From assembly GCF_003994335.1 (NCBI RefSeq), contig NZ_PNQZ01000061.1, positions 186,001 through 250,000 of the forward strand: a DNA stretch of 64,000 nt. Reading direction: 5' to 3'. Below, in pieces: positions 25,363 to 33,277 of the stretch (its first letter is position 1; every line of letters starts with the position of its first letter). The DNA is from Asaia sp. W19. Lineage in GTDB: Bacteria > Pseudomonadota > Alphaproteobacteria > Acetobacterales > Acetobacteraceae. A program made the translations under genes and the position numbers. The notes under the pieces are model-generated. The model was not told the DNA's origin, did no database searches, and saw only the letters and a list, made by a program, of their open reading frames with translations.

Positions 25363-26070
25363 ATGAACTGTGACGACAAAGTTCTCGCCTGGCATTTCGT
25401 AGGGGACACCCTTCGGGACGGCCGCAAAGTCCCCGCTGATGGAGAGATTCTGACCCATGTAGGCCCGGTCATCCCGTGCCAGCAGGGCCTACACGCCAGC
25501 GAACGCCTGATTGACGCCCTACAGTACGCACCCGGCCACATGCTATGTCGTGTCGAGTGCTGGGGCGACGTTGAGCATGATGCTGACGACAAGCTGGCAG
25601 CACGTCATCGACGTATCATTTGGCGACTTGATGCAGAGCAGATCCTGAGAGCGTTTTCGCGCCGGTGTGCGCTCGACGTTATTCATCTTTGGGATGCTCC
25701 ATTTGTCGTGCGGGAATACCTTGAAACTGGGAATGAGGCGCTAAGGGCCGCCGCAGGGGCCGCCGCAAGGGACGCCGCATGGGACGCCGCAGGGGCCGCC
25801 GCAGGGGCCGCCGCAAGGGACGCCGCATGGGCCGCCGCAGGGGCCGCCTCAAGGGACGCCGCATGGGCCGCCGCAGGGGCCGCCGCATGGGCCGCCGCAG
25901 GGGCCGCCGCAAGGGACGCCGCATGGGCCGCCGCAGGGGCCGCCGCAAGGGCCGCCGCAAGGGCCGCCGCAAGGGACGCCGCATGGGCCGCCGCAAGGGA
26001 CGCCCAGAACAATATCCTGATCGAAATGTCTGAGGCTGAGCACAAGCGGGCTATTGGAGAAGGCGCATGA
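25363..26070 (+). CDS. phage protein with an Ala-rich tetrapeptide-repeat tail
   Basis: A 235-residue protein starting MNCDDKVLAWHFVGDTLRDG, with GGAGG 7 nt before the ATG. The first 125 residues form a compact domain (GLHASERLIDALQYAPGHMLCRVE...DDKLAARHRRIIWRLDAEQIL) of a type seen next to replication genes in phages, without known function. Residues 130-213 are 21 copies of an AA[GRW][AD] unit encoded by a 12-bp tandem repeat, probably a long helix. The stop overlaps the next gene (ATGA). It is the first gene behind promoter copy 2. Confidence 0.7.
   Translation: MNCDDKVLAWHFVGDTLRDGRKVPADGEILTHVGPVIPCQQGLHASERLIDALQYAPGHMLCRVECWGDVEHDADDKLAARHRRIIWRLDAEQILRAFSRRCALDVIHLWDAPFVVREYLETGNEALRAAAGAAARDAAWDAAGAAAGAAARDAAWAAAGAASRDAAWAAAGAAAWAAAGAAARDAAWAAAGAAARAAARAAARDAAWAAARDAQNNILIEMSEAEHKRAIGEGA
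25750..26001 (+). repeat. 12-bp tandem repeat, 21 units
   Basis: Twenty-one consecutive units of GCCGCANGGGMC, with the third codon GGG, AGG or TGG and the fourth GCC or GAC. One unit has TCA instead of GCA. The repeat stays in frame and encodes the Ala-rich tail. Copy-number change would alter the protein length by four residues per unit. Confidence 0.95.
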
Positions 26071-26603
26071 CCAACGAACAGAAGCCGGAGAGCGCGGAGT
26101 TTCGGACGCGGGAGGCGCAGACCGATGCTTTGGCAAGGGCGATCGGCCCGGAAAAGATTTTCCACCTACTCAACCAATCCTACCGAGAAGAAATAATGGC
26201 GAGGGCTTCCTCTCACGTTCTCGAAGCCGAGGCCAGAGGCGCGGCAGAGCAGCGCCGGAAGGATGCGGAGGATGCGGAGGGGGCGGAGCCTGTTGGATGG
26301 CAATATCAAAACGCATATGGCGATTGGCATCCCATACTAAAAGGGTCGCCTGAATGGTACATTAGAAACGGTTCTATAGTTCGGCCTATCTACACCCGCC
26401 CCGCCAACGTCGCCGCGCTTGAGGTTCGGGTGAAGGAGTTGGAGGGGGAGGTCGATCGCCGGATATCCGAGGCCGTAGCAGCGGAGCGGGAGCGGTGCGC
26501 GAAAATGCTTGATGCAAGCGCAATCCGAGCTGATGAACATGGCGCTCATTGGGGTGAACGCTACGCCAAATGTTGGGCCGCAGCCATCCGCGAGGGAGTC
26601 TAA
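26067..26603 (+). CDS. phage protein with coiled-coil segments, function unknown
   Basis: A 178-residue, charged, helix-rich protein. Heptad-like Glu/Arg/Ala patterns occur around residues 45-75 (EAEARGAAEQRRKDAEDAE) and 115-150 (LEVRVKELEGEVDRRISEAVAAERERCAKML). A short WQYQNAYGDWHPI segment between them is reminiscent of small phage accessory proteins. It overlaps the preceding gene by 4 bp. No enzymatic motif. Confidence 0.6.
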   Translation: MTNEQKPESAEFRTREAQTDALARAIGPEKIFHLLNQSYREEIMARASSHVLEAEARGAAEQRRKDAEDAEGAEPVGWQYQNAYGDWHPILKGSPEWYIRNGSIVRPIYTRPANVAALEVRVKELEGEVDRRISEAVAAERERCAKMLDASAIRADEHGAHWGERYAKCWAAAIREGV

Positions 26604-26751
26604 TACCCGCTCGTCGTGCAGGGGGCAAAGCTAGGCCCTAAAGCACTGCAATTCGTCACGCTGCTGTAGGGCCTGCCCGCAGCGACCGCTGCGGCGCCTA
26701 AGCGCATCATATCGGTCCCCATGGCTTGTCTCCTTTGCGCACCTGCAACCA

Positions 26752-26771
26752 ATAAACCTCTAACGTGACAA
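26752..26771 (+). promoter_or_regulatory. candidate phage promoter, copy 3
   Basis: ATAAACCTCTAACGTGACAA is the copy closest to the consensus. It precedes the operon that begins with the 51-residue protein and the single-stranded DNA-binding protein. Confidence 0.6.
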
Positions 26772-26802
26772 TTTAACTTACGTAATAGAACAGTAGCCGC
26801 TG
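26757..26802 (+). repeat. 46-bp direct repeat, copy B
   Basis: Identical to 25279-25324, 1478 bp away, and includes the element TTACGTAATAGAACAGTA at 26778-26795. Unlike copy A it is not followed by a terminator hairpin. Confidence 0.9.
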
Positions 26803-26825
26803 GATCAACATTCAAGGACTGCCCA

Positions 26826-26981
26826 ATGAACTTCCAAGCACCTTCACGTCGCCAGAAGCACATGTCCCCGCTGTGGACCTCACTTCCCCAGCAGATCCTC
26901 AAGCGGGAATTTATCAAGACCCACGGCAAGGACGCTGACGGCGCCTTTCGTATCCGTAATCGCCTCGACCGCGCCGCATGA
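26826..26981 (+). CDS. 51-residue phage protein
   Basis: A small basic protein (MNFQAPSRRQKHMSPLW...RIRNRLDRAA) with AAGGA 8 nt upstream. Its stop overlaps the next start (ATGA), and it lies directly behind promoter copy 3, which supports translation. Function unknown. Confidence 0.5.
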   Translation: MNFQAPSRRQKHMSPLWTSLPQQILKREFIKTHGKDADGAFRIRNRLDRAA

Positions 26982-27178
26982 AGAACACCCCAAGGGAGAA
27001 GGCAAAGGTCCTCTCAGCGGGCATGAGGGCCGTTTGGCCGGACTTTCAGGGAGACCCTGATCGCTTGGAGGACGTGTTCCTCCGCTTGGTCGAAGCCGTG
27101 CAGACGCAGGGCCACCACATCATCCTCGTAACCACGACACCGGCAGCGCCTTGTCATCTGAGTAAGCGTTTGAGCTAG
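26978..27178 (+). CDS. 66-residue phage protein
   Basis: A small, mostly helical protein (MKNTPREKAKVLSAGMRAVWPDF...) overlapping the previous gene by 4 bp. It sits between the small basic protein and the SSB gene. Not recognised; the overlap and the phage context are the support. Confidence 0.45.
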   Translation: MKNTPREKAKVLSAGMRAVWPDFQGDPDRLEDVFLRLVEAVQTQGHHIILVTTTPAAPCHLSKRLS

Positions 27179-27253
27179 GCGCGCACAATCATCAAACCCC
27201 GTTCGGACGGATCGGGACTGAACTCTCAATTCTTATTTCGGACAGATACAGAC

Positions 27254-27955
27254 ATGGCGAAAGCCCCTAAGAAAATTCTCACGTCCCCTAAGGGCACCCT
27301 GCAATTCCCCTCACTCCGCGTCCCGAACACCAAGTTCAAACCTGAGGGCGCTTTCGAGGCTCCGCTGATCCTGCGGATAGACGATGCAGACACGCAGGCG
27401 TTCCTGGCCAAGCTGGAGCCATTCTACAAGCAGGCTGAAGCCTTTGCTCAGGAGCAGTTTGACGCACTTCCCAAGGGAAGCCAGAAGCGTCTAGGCGAGG
27501 TCAATATGAACCCGCTCTATTCCGAGGTGTATGACAAGGACACTGAGGAGCCGACCGGCGAGATCAAGTTCAACTTCAAGATGAAGGCCTCGGGCGAACG
27601 CAAGGATGGCACGAAGTGGACTTCCAAGCTCCCTGTGTTCGACGCCAAGGGCAAGAAGCTCGACCCGGTTCCTGACGCCTGGGGCGGAACGGTCGCGAAG
27701 GTGTCCTTCGAGGTCAAGAAGGACTTCAAGACGGGCCAGTTCGGCTACTTCCTTCCCGGCACGGGTGCAGGCGGTCTGACACTGGCTCTGGAAGCTGTTC
27801 AGATCATCGAACTGTCCTCGGGCGGCGCTCGTGATGCCGGTGGATACGGCTTCGGCAAGGAAGAAGGCTACGAGGGCTCAGACGAGGCCGAGGATACGGG
27901 CTGGAGCGGCTCTGACGACACAGGCGCTTCGGCGGGGGACAACGACGATTTCTGA
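27254..27955 (+). CDS. phage single-stranded DNA-binding protein (T7 gp2.5 type)
   Basis: A 233-residue DUF2815/gp2.5-like SSB that coats single-stranded DNA and recruits the replication proteins. The N-terminal KKILTSPKGTLQFPSLRVPNTKF and central KFNFKMKASGERKDGTKW match the family OB-fold region. The C-terminus is an acidic tail (GSDEAEDTGWSGSDDTG...DNDDF) ending in Phe, as in gp2.5, where the tail contacts polymerase and helicase. It lies in the same relative place as in T7, before the resolvase and primase-helicase. Confidence 0.85.
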   Translation: MAKAPKKILTSPKGTLQFPSLRVPNTKFKPEGAFEAPLILRIDDADTQAFLAKLEPFYKQAEAFAQEQFDALPKGSQKRLGEVNMNPLYSEVYDKDTEEPTGEIKFNFKMKASGERKDGTKWTSKLPVFDAKGKKLDPVPDAWGGTVAKVSFEVKKDFKTGQFGYFLPGTGAGGLTLALEAVQIIELSSGGARDAGGYGFGKEEGYEGSDEAEDTGWSGSDDTGASAGDNDDF

Positions 27956-28403
27956 GACCCGTCAGGCTGGCATCATCCAGCAGGCCTTTGACTGGATCGC
28001 AGAGAACACCTCGCAGACCCACACAGTCACCATTGAAGCTGAACCTCGACCGGAGAGCCTTCGGGCTGCCGTTCGGGGCGGTCGAGCCTATGTCTACAAG
28101 GGAAAACTTTACGGGGAATTTCTTCAGGCCTGCATTGAGCAGGTCTCGAAACAGCGCCCTGAAACGCCCCTTAAAGGCGACCTATACGGCCTCATGGAGG
28201 TCATCGTCACCAAGCCAAAGGCAACCAAGCGCCGCCGTCCTGGGGGCGACGTGGATAACCTCGTGAAGGGCGTTCAGGATGCCCTCACACAGGCGAAGGT
28301 CTACGAAGATGACGACAATCTGGTGAGCATTTCCGCGCACAAACGCTGGGCTCGTTCAGGGGAACCTGCGGGGGTCCGCGTGATCCTCGGCGTTCTGAAC
28401 TAA
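27948..28403 (+). CDS. RusA-family Holliday junction resolvase
   Basis: Resolves four-way junctions in phage DNA, taking the place of T7 endonuclease I. The diagnostic segment is RPGGDVDNLVKGVQDALTQAKVYEDDDNLV, with the conserved Asp residues of RusA. Nothing conserved precedes FDWIAENT. No ATG, GTG or TTG occurs in frame between 27834 and the conserved part. The likeliest start is ATT 27948 behind GGGGG, overlapping the SSB stop. A start at ATG 27834 would overlap SSB by 122 bp and add a basic segment of unlikely composition. The function is secure and the start is not. Confidence 0.75.
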   Translation: MSETRQAGIIQQAFDWIAENTSQTHTVTIEAEPRPESLRAAVRGGRAYVYKGKLYGEFLQACIEQVSKQRPETPLKGDLYGLMEVIVTKPKATKRRRPGGDVDNLVKGVQDALTQAKVYEDDDNLVSISAHKRWARSGEPAGVRVILGVLN

Positions 28404-28470
28404 CCCAACCCCAATCCTAAATTTCATTCAATCAACTGTGCCAGCGGATCGCTGAGCGGAGGCTATAAGT

Positions 28471-28920
28471 ATGCGTATAGAAGATGTGAAAGAGGGTATG
28501 AAGGTGCTCGTGAAAGCAAGCACTTACAGCCCCGTAGGACCTACCCGCGCCATGGTAGGTCATGTTGTGGAGGTTCGCGGCATTCCTTCCGATGGTGATA
28601 GGGTGATTCTGTGGAACATAGACAAGACGGATTGGTGGAACTTCAATGCCTCCGATATTGAGAGCGCAGAGGCCCCTCAGGTCCCCGCAGTGACCATCAA
28701 CGGCACTGTCTACGTCCCTGAGGACACCATCAAAACCCCCGAACCGGTCTCTGCGCCGAAGTTCTTCTGGGGCCAGTGGGTGAAGGTTGAGGATGACGAC
28801 CTTCCGGCGATTGTCATTCGCCCCGAGGTAGACTCAGAGGGGGACATCAGACTCAACTTTATGGGGAAGGACGATTGGACGTACCGCCAAGCGAGCTGGT
28901 GCACCCCTATCGGCACCTGA
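28471..28920 (+). CDS. phage hypothetical protein
   Basis: A 149-residue soluble protein with GGAGG 9 nt before the ATG. It begins MRIEDVKEGMKVLVKAS, like small beta-barrel (KOW/SH3-like) domains. A second related part follows at about residues 98-149 (FFWGQWVKVEDDDLPAIVIR...), so it may be a two-domain SH3-like protein. Function unknown. Confidence 0.6.
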   Translation: MRIEDVKEGMKVLVKASTYSPVGPTRAMVGHVVEVRGIPSDGDRVILWNIDKTDWWNFNASDIESAEAPQVPAVTINGTVYVPEDTIKTPEPVSAPKFFWGQWVKVEDDDLPAIVIRPEVDSEGDIRLNFMGKDDWTYRQASWCTPIGT

Positions 28921-28922
28921 AA

Positions 28923-29114
28923 ATGCCCTTTCTCCTCGCTCTCACACTCCTTTTCATCGGCCTCAAACTGTCCGGCATCGTCGCCTGGGGATGGGCACTT
29001 GTCCTGTTCCCCATGCTGGTCATTCCAGGTGCTTGGCTGCTGTTCTTTCTGCTGGTCCTTTTGGGCTGCGCGGGCGGCAGCCGCAGGGCGCGCTTTGAGC
29101 CGATGATGAAATGA
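28923..29114 (+). CDS. small phage membrane protein
   Basis: A 63-residue protein with two membrane helices (MPFLLALTLLFIGLKLSG and WGWALVLFPMLVIPGAWLLFFLLVLLGCAGG) and a basic tail. It starts 3 bp behind the previous stop. It looks like a typical early phage membrane protein; role unknown. Confidence 0.6.
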   Translation: MPFLLALTLLFIGLKLSGIVAWGWALVLFPMLVIPGAWLLFFLLVLLGCAGGSRRARFEPMMK

Positions 29115-29531
29115 GTGAATTCCTGTCAGGGCAGCTTCGGCTGCCTTGGCGGGATACTTTCAAGTTTGTTTAGGGTGCCCTTAGAGGGCAGATGTGTGCT
29201 GGCCCAGCAGTATCTGGGAATTGGGCTCCGCCGAAGGTCGGTCCACGTCAGGCAGAGCCGCCGAAATTGAAGGTGAGAACAGCTCCCTCACGCACCAAGA
29301 TGCGTCTCACGCATAGGGGTAACTAAGCAACCGGGCCAGCTATGGCGCGCCTGAATGCCCAAGAGATCGTGCCTTGCGACACGGCAATTTCAAATCAAAC
29401 ACCGATGGATAGGTGAGCGAGACGCTGCCCCCTGCTGGCTACCATACCGGCAGACTGCGCTACATACGTCTCTCATTACGATGCGTCAGTCTCGTCCGCA
29501 TCTGTCCCCTAGGGGCACCTTCAAGGAGCCC
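29115..29531. other. gene-poor gap in the early region
   Basis: About 415 bp without a convincing gene. It begins with a GGCAGC-TTCG-GCTGCC hairpin (29130-29145). No tRNA cloverleaf or promoter consensus is seen. The open frame from 29355 that leads into the next gene has biased, non-conserved content before its ATG at 29532. Confidence 0.4.
29129..29147 (+). terminator. UUCG hairpin, possible terminator
   Basis: Perfect 6-bp stem GGCAGC/GCTGCC with a TTCG tetraloop, followed only by TT. It is stable but lacks a long T run, so it could be a processing or weak termination site. Confidence 0.35.
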
Positions 29532-29753
29532 ATGACACCTCAAGCAAAACTCGTGCTGGACCACCTTCAGCACCACGGCTCGATCTCTGCCGTCGAGGCC
29601 GCAGCGGTCTACCGCATCCGCCATCTTCCGCGCCGTATCCTGGACCTCAAAGAGGCTGGGCATGGCATTCGCAAGGAACCCCGCAAGGACCCTACGGGCC
29701 AGCGGTACGTCCGGTATTATCTGGAGAAGCCAAGTGACAGCGATCGAGCGTAA
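29532..29753 (+). CDS. small winged-helix (HTH) protein
   Basis: A 73-residue protein (MTPQAKLVLDHLQHHGSISAVEAAAVYRIRHLPRRILDLKEAGHGI...) with the layout of the helix-turn-helix domain common in phages: helix, LxxHGSIS turn, second helix, recognition helix with RILDLK, then a wing with RYVRYYL. Probably DNA-binding. AAGGAG lies just before the ATG. Confidence 0.7.
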   Translation: MTPQAKLVLDHLQHHGSISAVEAAAVYRIRHLPRRILDLKEAGHGIRKEPRKDPTGQRYVRYYLEKPSDSDRA

Positions 29754-29961
29754 CTCAATACCGGGCCAGCCCTCAGACTCTACCATCGTTGATGATAACG
29801 AACAGGACAATATCCGAGTGTCCGTCGCCCCTGAGGAGGACGGAATGCCAGCCTGCATCATTGTCGAGCAGGACGACGACTTCCTGAATCTCTCTTACGA
29901 ACAGGCGAACATTCTTGCCGCCACCCTCACAGCCTTTGCACAGGAGCTTCCGCGTGTCTGA
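29734..29961 (+). CDS. 75-residue acidic phage protein
   Basis: Starts at GTG 29734 behind GGAGA (7 nt), overlapping the HTH gene by 20 bp. The protein is acidic and compact (NIRVSVAPEEDGMPACIIVEQDDDFLNLSYEQANILAATLTAFA). Function unknown. Confidence 0.5.
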   Translation: MTAIERNSIPGQPSDSTIVDDNEQDNIRVSVAPEEDGMPACIIVEQDDDFLNLSYEQANILAATLTAFAQELPRV

Positions 29962-30067
29962 CAAGAAACCCGTTGTCTACGTCCCCTCGACGCTCCGCCG
30001 TGGGGGTTCGAGCCATTCCGTTCCGAGTACCGCTCAGCGGCCTGCGCCACGATTTGTGGTGTGGTGA
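29954..30067 (+). CDS. 37-residue phage protein
   Basis: A GTG start behind AGGAG (8 nt), overlapping the upstream stop by 8 bp. The sequence begins MSDKKPVVYVPSTLRRGG and ends PAPRFVVW. The good ribosome binding site and overlap are its only support. Confidence 0.35.
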   Translation: MSDKKPVVYVPSTLRRGGSSHSVPSTAQRPAPRFVVW

Positions 30068-30071
30068 GCCT

Positions 30072-30290
30072 ATGAAAACTCAGCGCGACATTCACATGAC
30101 TGCCGATGTGACCCTTCAGGAGCTTGTCACGGCCCTCAAGCTGCGCTTTCCGGGGAACATTCACATTGAGACCCTACCGGCCAGCGGAAAGGGCGTGACA
30201 GTGGCCTCTCAGCGGGGCTTGGGAATCAAGGTCTCATACACTAAGACCGGCGACGTTGTCGGATCGGAGGCACATGACCTCCAAAGCTGA
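30072..30290 (+). CDS. 72-residue phage protein
   Basis: Starts at ATG 30072 with a GGTGAG box close upstream. The content is alpha/beta (MKTQRDIHMTADVTLQELVTALKLRFPGNIHIETLPASGKGVTV...). It overlaps the next gene by 17 bp. Not recognised. Confidence 0.45.
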   Translation: MKTQRDIHMTADVTLQELVTALKLRFPGNIHIETLPASGKGVTVASQRGLGIKVSYTKTGDVVGSEAHDLQS

Positions 30291-30492
30291 GAGCCATGAA
30301 GATATGGCTGAGGCTGAGCGGCGCAAGTCTGATCTTGCTAAGTGGGCTGAGGGCCTAATCCCTGTCCCGGCTGCAATGGTCGGACGGGGGAGCCTCTATG
30401 AGACCGCGTGGCTGACGCACCCCGAAGCCGCTTTGATTTCAGCCTGTATTCGCAGGCTTTTATGCCTTCCTGCGGTGCATGGAAGCATCTGA
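30274..30492 (+). CDS. 72-residue phage protein
   Basis: ATG 30274 with GGAGG directly upstream. A helical N-terminus (ESHEDMAEAERRKSDLAKWAEG) is followed by a hydrophobic helix (AALISACIRRLLCL). It overlaps the primase-helicase start by 14 bp. Not recognised. Confidence 0.4.
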   Translation: MTSKAESHEDMAEAERRKSDLAKWAEGLIPVPAAMVGRGSLYETAWLTHPEAALISACIRRLLCLPAVHGSI

Positions 30493-32107
30493 CTACCTGA
30501 GCAAAGGTCCCTGCTCAGCCTGCGGTTCCCGCGATGCAGCCGCTCTCTACACAGACGGGCACATTCACTGCTTCAGTTGCGGGCACCACACGGGGCCATC
30601 AGACCAGACACCAACAAAAAAGCAGGAGGCGCGCACGTCATCGACCGCAGCCTTCATTGAAGGCGATTACCAACCGCTCACAAAGCGCGGCATCACCGCT
30701 GAGACCTGCCGCAAGATGGGCTATAGGGTCGGCACAGACAAGCACGGAAGCACCGTGCAGATCGCAGACTACCGAGACGCTGATGGCCATCTGGTCGGGC
30801 AGAAGATACGCGGCAAGGATAAAGCGTTCTCAGCTATCGGGATGAAGGATGCTCCCCTGTTTGCCCAGCACGTCTGGCCGAGTAAGGGAAAGCGGGTGGT
30901 GGTCACTGAGGGCGAGATTGATGCCCTTTCAGTGGCCCAGGTAACGGGCCTTTCATGGCCTGTAGTGTCCCTTCCAAACGGCGCTCAGGGTGCCTCAAAG
31001 GCCCTTTCAGCGCAGATAGCGTGGCTTGAAGGGTACGAAGAAGTCGTCCTCATGTTCGACATGGACGAGCCGGGGCGGAAGGCGGCTGCGGAGTGTGCTC
31101 AGTTGTTCACTCCTGGGCGATGCAAGATTGCTGAGCTGCCCCGCAAAGACGCCAATGAGATGCTCACCCACGGCGACGTGAAGGCGCTTACCACGGCAAT
31201 CTACAATGCCCGGACCTACCGACCAGACGGTATTGTAACGCTTGCGGATGTGAGGGACAAAATCCTTGCTCCAGTGGAGGTGGGTATCCCCTACCTATTC
31301 CCAAGTGTCACAGCAGCCACCTATGGGCGGCGGAAGGGCCAGCTTATTGGTATCGGAGCTGGATCAGGCGTTGGTAAGACCGACTTAATAACGCAGATGG
31401 TCGAGACTGACATAACGCAGCTTGGTCTGAAGGTCGGTATCCTATTCCTTGAGCAGCCTATCGAGCAGACTGGAAAGCGGCTGGCGGGTAAGTTTGCGGG
31501 GAAGCGGTTTCATATTCCAGACGGAAGCTGGACGCAGGATGAGCTTGCAGCTTCTCTTGATGAGGTTGCTCAGGAAGACCGCCTCTATCTCTATGACAGC
31601 TTCGGCGCGACTACGTGGGACGTTATCCGGGGCCGTATCAAGTATATGGTGCAGCACCTTGGCTGTGAGAGCATCTACCTTGATCACCTCACGGCCCTCA
31701 CGGCCCATATGGATGACGAGCGCCGGGAACTTGAGGCGGTGCTTGAGGAAATGGCCACAATGGCCAAGACCCTCAATTTCGTTTTCCACTTTATCTCCCA
31801 TCTCGCTACGCCAAAGGACGGCCCGCCGCATGAGGAAGGCGGGCGCGTTAAAGGTCAGCACTTCAAGGGCGCGCGCGCCATTATGTTCTGGGCGCACATG
31901 CTCTGGGGCCTTGAGCGAAACACGCAGGCGGATGATCCAGAGGAGCGCCGCCAGAGCACCCTAAGGTGCCTTAAGGACCGTGAAACCGGGCGCGCCAACG
32001 GAATGACATTCCCTCTCACGTTCGATGATGCAACAGGCAGGCTGATCGAAGGGGAGCGCACAGAGCCCGTGCAGGCGTTCCAAGAGGACGATGACGCGCC
32101 GTTCTAA
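30479..32107 (+). CDS. phage primase-helicase (T7 gp4 type)
   Basis: A 542-residue bifunctional replication protein. An N-terminal zinc-binding primase domain (CSAC near residue 12 and CFSC near 31) is followed by a TOPRIM domain (VVVTEGEIDALSVAQ and MFDMDEPGRKAA). A RecA-like hexameric helicase domain follows, with Walker A GAGSGVGKTD (Lys300) and a YLDHLTAL Walker B region. The C-terminus EDDDAPF is acidic and ends in Phe, as in gp4, where it contacts the polymerase. Unwinds DNA and makes primers for lagging-strand synthesis. It overlaps endonuclease VII by 17 bp. Confidence 0.93.
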   Translation: MEASDYLSKGPCSACGSRDAAALYTDGHIHCFSCGHHTGPSDQTPTKKQEARTSSTAAFIEGDYQPLTKRGITAETCRKMGYRVGTDKHGSTVQIADYRDADGHLVGQKIRGKDKAFSAIGMKDAPLFAQHVWPSKGKRVVVTEGEIDALSVAQVTGLSWPVVSLPNGAQGASKALSAQIAWLEGYEEVVLMFDMDEPGRKAAAECAQLFTPGRCKIAELPRKDANEMLTHGDVKALTTAIYNARTYRPDGIVTLADVRDKILAPVEVGIPYLFPSVTAATYGRRKGQLIGIGAGSGVGKTDLITQMVETDITQLGLKVGILFLEQPIEQTGKRLAGKFAGKRFHIPDGSWTQDELAASLDEVAQEDRLYLYDSFGATTWDVIRGRIKYMVQHLGCESIYLDHLTALTAHMDDERRELEAVLEEMATMAKTLNFVFHFISHLATPKDGPPHEEGGRVKGQHFKGARAIMFWAHMLWGLERNTQADDPEERRQSTLRCLKDRETGRANGMTFPLTFDDATGRLIEGERTEPVQAFQEDDDAPF

Positions 32108-32381
32108 GAGGGACCCCCTAAAGTCCCTTAAAGACACCCTTCGCCGCTACGGCCTGACCATCCCCGACTATCACCAGAAGCTCAAAGCCCAACACTATGG
32201 CTGCGCCATTTGCGGCCAGTCTGACTTTGGAGGGCTGCGGCTCAGTATAGATCATGACCACCAAACAGGGGCCGTAAGAGGGCTCCTCTGCTCCCGGTGC
32301 AACGTTGGTCTTGGGCACTTCTCGGACAATCCCGAGGTGCTGATCAAGGCCGCCGACTATCTCATTCAACACGAAATTTAG
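32091..32381 (+). CDS. recombination endonuclease VII
   Basis: A 96-residue HNH/beta-beta-alpha-metal nuclease of the T4 endonuclease VII family, which cuts branched DNA and mismatches. It has a zinc Cys pair CAIC, the catalytic IDHDHQTGAVRGLLC segment, and CNVGLGHFSDNPEVL. It overlaps the primase-helicase stop. Finding both RusA and endonuclease VII in one phage is noteworthy but not unprecedented. Confidence 0.9.
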   Translation: MTRRSKRDPLKSLKDTLRRYGLTIPDYHQKLKAQHYGCAICGQSDFGGLRLSIDHDHQTGAVRGLLCSRCNVGLGHFSDNPEVLIKAADYLIQHEI

Positions 32382-32390
32382 GAGACTCCT

Positions 32391-32930
32391 TTGGAGCCCC
32401 ATCATCATGTCCACATCAGCACGGGCTTTCTGTTCGTCCTGATGCTGGCGCTTGTCGCGCTGATCGTGGCAGTCGGCTTTGCTATCTACTTGGCTCGCAA
32501 GCCCAAGGTTATCGAACGTGTCGAGCGCGTTTCGCAGACGCGGTTCATCGAGCCCGAGGCAGATGACCGTCCCTATGTCCGCTCAGTGTCGAGCGTGGGA
32601 GCGTATCGTGCGCCGCCCCGACAGGTTGACTCGACTGTGGCCCCTCCGGTGCGCGCCTATAGCCGAACTGCGGTTCCTGAGCCTCGGCAGCACTACACGG
32701 CGCCTTACACGCCTCCCTACACCCCGCCAGTCCAGAGTGACCGCCTTTTCGAGGGTATCCTGCTGGGGGAACTCATGGGCAGCTCTCATGGGTCAACCAC
32801 GGTGATCGAAAGCGCGCCCTCCTATCCATTATCTTCAGACAGCTTCTCCTCAGGCTCAGACAGCAGCGGCTTCAGCTACGACAGCGGATCTTCGTCGTCT
32901 GATAGCGGCGGGTTTAGCTGCGACTGGTGA
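32391..32930 (+). CDS. phage membrane protein with a Ser-rich tail
   Basis: A 179-residue protein starting at TTG behind AGGAG (7 nt). One membrane helix (about residues 12-35) is followed by a basic stretch, a Pro/Tyr-rich linker and a C-terminal Ser/Asp/Gly-rich segment (SDSFSSGSDSSGFSYDSG...). Probably a membrane-anchored protein with a disordered tail. Function unknown. Confidence 0.5.
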   Translation: MEPHHHVHISTGFLFVLMLALVALIVAVGFAIYLARKPKVIERVERVSQTRFIEPEADDRPYVRSVSSVGAYRAPPRQVDSTVAPPVRAYSRTAVPEPRQHYTAPYTPPYTPPVQSDRLFEGILLGELMGSSHGSTTVIESAPSYPLSSDSFSSGSDSSGFSYDSGSSSSDSGGFSCDW

Positions 32931-32986
32931 GGTGATTTTCAACGACAGATGAACGGGACGCTAAGGGCGTCCTTAGGAGACGCTCT

Positions 32987-33277
32987 TTGACAATTGAATA
33001 CGAGTTCAGCATCTCCACCTCTTCCGAGGGGCTGGACACAGCTTCCTATTTAGCGTCGTCCACCACAAGCCGCGCCGGTGCGAGCTGTCGGCTTGCCCGT
33101 CAACTGGTTTCAGAGGGTGCGGCAGACGGGACGCTACACCTGCTTCGGGACGGTAAGCGGGTGTTGAGCTACAAGTCCCTTCACTCACACGCTCAGAGAA
33201 CTTTCAGGGAGAACGACAAGGGCATTCGCTTCATCAAGTGGCGCCCGTCCCCCTTCGCGGGAGACGCTAATGCCTGA
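32987..33277 (+). CDS. 96-residue phage protein
   Basis: TTG start behind AGGAG (7 nt). Soluble, Ser/Ala-rich N-terminus, then a basic region (KRVLSYKSLHSHAQRTFRENDKGIRFIKW). It overlaps the DNA polymerase start by 8 bp. Not recognised. Confidence 0.45.
   Translation: MTIEYEFSISTSSEGLDTASYLASSTTSRAGASCRLARQLVSEGAADGTLHLLRDGKRVLSYKSLHSHAQRTFRENDKGIRFIKWRPSPFAGDANA

Noticed and set aside
25750-26001. CRISPR-like array
   Set aside because: Units are 12 bp, directly adjacent, with no spacers, and translate in frame.
25679-26165. Long minus- and other-frame ORFs across the 12-bp repeat (Arg/Pro-, Gly/Cys- and Ala-rich)
   Set aside because: They are automatic products of a 12-bp repeat that is open in several frames; only the plus-strand frame from 25363 has a non-repetitive domain and a ribosome binding site.
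29160-29500. Possible tRNA in the early-region gap
   Set aside because: Short GC-rich stems exist, but no acceptor, D, anticodon and T arms could be aligned.
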